Shown here piece after piece: positions 61,738 to 64,000 of a DNA stretch of 64,000 bases; the first letter of the stretch is position 1; the number at the start of each line of letters is the position of its first letter. The DNA lies in NCBI GenBank assembly GCA_000433675.1, contig FR893564.1, positions 1 to 64,000 on the forward strand. Reading direction: 5' to 3'. The DNA is from Clostridium sp. CAG:433. GTDB taxonomy: Bacteria; Bacillota_I; Bacilli_A; RF39; UBA660. A program made the translations under genes and the position numbers. The notes below the pieces were generated by a model. The model worked only from the letters and a program-made list of their open reading frames with translations. It did not search any database and was not told the origin of the DNA.

Positions 61738-63547
61738 AAATAATTTAAATAAGAAAGTAAAAAAATCTAGTATATTAAAAAGTAAAGTTGGCAAAAATTT
61801 AATAGAAATTGCTATTGGAGGAACAGTTGTCTTAACTTTATTTTCTCAATTAACAAATATTAAACCTAATGAAATTACTCCAAGAGAAGAATATACAATT
61901 TCTCAAATTAATCCAGATAAAATAGAAATAAATGATGATACATATTCTATTACTTATTCAAATCTTGAGGTACTTGATGGGGTAGTTCTTCCAAATGATA
62001 TAACAGATTTAGATTTGAGATCAAATCTATTACATGATATAAGTGGTATCAAAAATACTGATAAAATAGAATGGTTAGATATTGAAAATAATTCTATTGA
62101 CTCTATTGATTTATCAAAATACCCTAGTTTAGAAAATTTACGTATAGAAGGAAATTACAATTTATATACAGAAGATTTAGTAAAATATTGTGAATCAAAA
62201 AATATATTTTTAGATATTTCAATGAATGACGTTAATAATGTTGAAGTAATAAAAGGGTATTTAAATCAATTAGATATTGCTGATAAGAGTGATTTAGAAA
62301 AAGAAAGAATAATATACAAATTTGTATTAGATCATATGGAATATGATAAAAAGGCTTTGAAGGATGATAACTTAGCTTATAAATATAATGATGAAGTACT
62401 TGAAAGTGCAATATCAGGAAAAGGGGTATGTGTTAATTATTGTGCATTATTTAATGTAATGTGTGAATTATCCGGAATAAATTCTTTTGAAGTTGATGGA
62501 TATCTTAAATCAACATTTGGTGCTGGTGGACAACATGCTTGGAATATGGTAGAAATCGACGGACAATATTTATTTTGTGATTCAACAAATAGTGATAATT
62601 ATTCAGGGCACTTTTTTTATAATATTGATGAATTATTTGGAAAAAACTTTGATTCTAAATTTAATAAAAAAGATTTAAATTCTATTGGTGTTAAATATCA
62701 GGAATATTCAGTTGATAATTACGATTATAAAAATCATAAATTGAGTAAGGACGATAAAAAATATGAAAAAGAAATAGTGGCAAAAAATAGTACAGTTCTT
62801 CATCGTGAAGAATCAAAATACAATGATATGCTTAATAATTATAAAAAATCTGATAAATTTGATAAGATGATTGATAAAATAATAGAAAAAAAGAATCAAG
62901 TAGTAAATTCAATAGATTTAACGAGTGAAAATGCAATTAATGTATATAAATATTTAATGCTTAGTTTAGGTGTTGGTTCAGCAATTTTACTAGGTAAAAA
63001 AAGTAAAGATAAAATAGAAAAAAATATAAAGGAAAATAAAATCAAAAAAGAAAAAGTAAAACCTGTTAGAGTAAAAAAGGATTTTTTAGATAAAATAAAA
63101 GTTGCAAAAAAACAAAAAGAACTAAAAAAAGAACAATCTGAAATTAAAGAAAAAGAAAACGTTGTTTTCAATAATCCTAAGATTGATTCTAAAAATGAAC
63201 CTACATTTGAAAATAATGTTGATTATTACAATGAACTTAAACAGAGTATTGATTATATGTTACAGGTAGAAAAAAGTATGACAAATAATAGTTTTGTTAT
63301 TAATAAAACACTTGATGAAGAATTAGAATATTATTTATCTACAATGAATATGTCACCACAAGAAAGAGCTTTAACTTCGTTAGTTAGAGATTCAATATTG
63401 CCATATGAAATTCCTATTGAGAAGATGACACAAGTTCAAAGAGATTCATTAAAAGCACAAATTCGATTAGAACAAAATATATCATTATGTATAAAAGAGT
63501 TACAAGAACAAGGTTATGAAATTAATACTTCAATAAAAAGAGCATAA
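61724..63547 (+). CDS. Membrane protein with LRR and transglutaminase-like domains
   Basis: 607 residues, translated from an ATG overlapping the preceding gene by 14 nt. One N-terminal hydrophobic segment (~25-42), a short leucine-rich part (~85-140: LDLRSNLLHDI...WLDIENNSIDSI), then a transglutaminase-like core with the triad C236 (GVCVNYCALF), H271 (QHAWNM) and D286 (FCDSTN). A second hydrophobic segment lies at ~405-420, followed by a Lys-rich cytoplasmic helical tail of ~180 residues. The core is probably outside the membrane; may modify or cleave surface proteins. Confidence 0.75.
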   Translation: MKINRNNLNKKVKKSSILKSKVGKNLIEIAIGGTVVLTLFSQLTNIKPNEITPREEYTISQINPDKIEINDDTYSITYSNLEVLDGVVLPNDITDLDLRSNLLHDISGIKNTDKIEWLDIENNSIDSIDLSKYPSLENLRIEGNYNLYTEDLVKYCESKNIFLDISMNDVNNVEVIKGYLNQLDIADKSDLEKERIIYKFVLDHMEYDKKALKDDNLAYKYNDEVLESAISGKGVCVNYCALFNVMCELSGINSFEVDGYLKSTFGAGGQHAWNMVEIDGQYLFCDSTNSDNYSGHFFYNIDELFGKNFDSKFNKKDLNSIGVKYQEYSVDNYDYKNHKLSKDDKKYEKEIVAKNSTVLHREESKYNDMLNNYKKSDKFDKMIDKIIEKKNQVVNSIDLTSENAINVYKYLMLSLGVGSAILLGKKSKDKIEKNIKENKIKKEKVKPVRVKKDFLDKIKVAKKQKELKKEQSEIKEKENVVFNNPKIDSKNEPTFENNVDYYNELKQSIDYMLQVEKSMTNNSFVINKTLDEELEYYLSTMNMSPQERALTSLVRDSILPYEIPIEKMTQVQRDSLKAQIRLEQNISLCIKELQEQGYEINTSIKRA

Positions 63548-63558
63548 GCTCTTTTTTA
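63535..63558 (+). terminator. Terminator of the transglutaminase operon
   Basis: AAAAAGAGC / GCTCTTTTTT with a 4-nt loop, overlapping the stop codon. Confidence 0.85.
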
Positions 63559-63586
63559 TTTGGTTATACTAAAAATGGTGAAGAAT

Positions 63587-64000
63587 ATGAATAATATAAT
63601 AGTAATTGGTGATTTAAATTATAATTTAAATATTTTTTTAAATACATTTTTAAAAGAAAATAATGAGTATACAATAAATAATATAACCAAAAGTATAGGA
63701 AATATATTAAATGTACCAATAGTTTTAAGTAAATATGATTTAAATGTATATTATTTTTCATGTGTAGGAAATGATATTGAAGGAAAAGAAATAATTAATT
63801 TTCTTCATTCAAATAAAATAAAGTCTGATTATGTAAATATATTAAATAAAAAAACAAATAATAAATATGTAATTAGAAATACAAAGAATAATTCAAAAAC
63901 AATTCTTTCTTTAAAAAATAATGATAAATATGAATTAATAAGAAGTATTAATTTTATTCCAAATGTAGTTTACAGTACAATTTATAATTCAGAGTTTATA
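63587..64000 (+). CDS. PfkB-family sugar kinase, N-terminal part (3' truncated by window)
   Basis: 138 codons to the window edge. IIVIGDLNYNLNIFL, then SIGNILNVPIVLSKYDLNVYYFSCVGNDIEGKEIINFLHSNKI follows the ribokinase/PfkB N-terminal plan (substrate loop, G-N, VGxDxxGxxI). The usual GGxxxN is reduced to SIGNILN. Start at 63587 with GGTG 7 nt upstream; ATG 63575 overlaps that site. Substrate not determinable. Confidence 0.7.
   Translation, partial: MNNIIVIGDLNYNLNIFLNTFLKENNEYTINNITKSIGNILNVPIVLSKYDLNVYYFSCVGNDIEGKEIINFLHSNKIKSDYVNILNKKTNNKYVIRNTKNNSKTILSLKNNDKYELIRSINFIPNVVYSTIYNSEFI

Overview
The window reads as chromosome from a very AT-rich, low-GC Gram-positive bacterium of the Bacilli / Erysipelotrichia / RF39-like type; this placement is inferred, not demonstrated. 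Supporting it are a Gram-positive PolC, T-box leaders, short AGGTG/AAGGAGG ribosome-binding sites, and genes packed tightly between hairpin terminators and TTGACA/TATAAT promoters. Several genes end in TGA (the HD hydrolase, the HExxH peptidase), so the standard bacterial code is used rather than the mycoplasma code. A gene for small acid-soluble spore protein I, with a textbook sigma-G promoter, indicates an endospore former.

Layout: 1-2.0 kb is the C-terminal part of a large beta-helix surface protein. 2.0-12.2 kb holds a Cys-rich protein, formate-THF ligase, a PHP phosphoesterase, an HExxH peptidase, a proline T-box with archaeal/eukaryal-type prolyl-tRNA synthetase, topoisomerase III and a secreted M23 endopeptidase. 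12.2-12.3 kb is a G+C-rich hairpin block that may be an unknown structured RNA. 12.4-15.1 kb carries a cysteine desulfurase plus TtcA-like thiolase pair (tRNA thiolation) and a superoxide-dismutase-family protein with an altered second shell. 15.1-24.2 kb is accessory: a MerR regulator with its own 19-bp-spacer promoter, a soluble VirD4/TraG-like ATPase, and an HD hydrolase - 1866-residue SF2 helicase - small protein operon. The helicase ends in nine near-identical 69-72-residue repeats and starts with what looks like an ADP-ribosyltransferase-like domain. This operon is my best candidate for an undescribed (possibly defence) system.

24.2-33 kb has an S4/YlmH-like protein, a membrane-anchored repeat protein, a gene split by an in-frame ochre codon, an ABC-F ATPase and an eight-repeat helical protein. 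33-45 kb is replication and translation: polC, a PP2C phosphatase, a transglutaminase-like protein, a frameshifted glycosyltransferase, and a phenylalanine T-box driving a HAD phosphatase, pheS and pheT. Directly after pheT lies a SLOG/LOG-like gene bracketed by two copies of the last ~100 bp of pheT plus its terminator. 45.9-48.8 kb is a likely spore-surface cluster: two collagen-like proteins with a shared N-terminus, a glycosyltransferase-TPR protein and sspI. 48.8-64 kb contains a degenerate kinase-like gene, polA, a gene whose promoter spacer contains a G10 tract (probable phase variation), NfeD/SPFH, a XerC/D recombinase, thymidine kinase, pyruvate phosphate dikinase, a DUF1292-like protein, an LRR-transglutaminase membrane protein and the start of a PfkB sugar kinase.

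Many genes carry a GTG or TTG that is really part of the Shine-Dalgarno; where an ATG sits 6-9 nt downstream I moved the start to it. No rRNA, tRNA, CRISPR array or insertion sequence was recognised. No gene-free stretch exceeds 300 bases.
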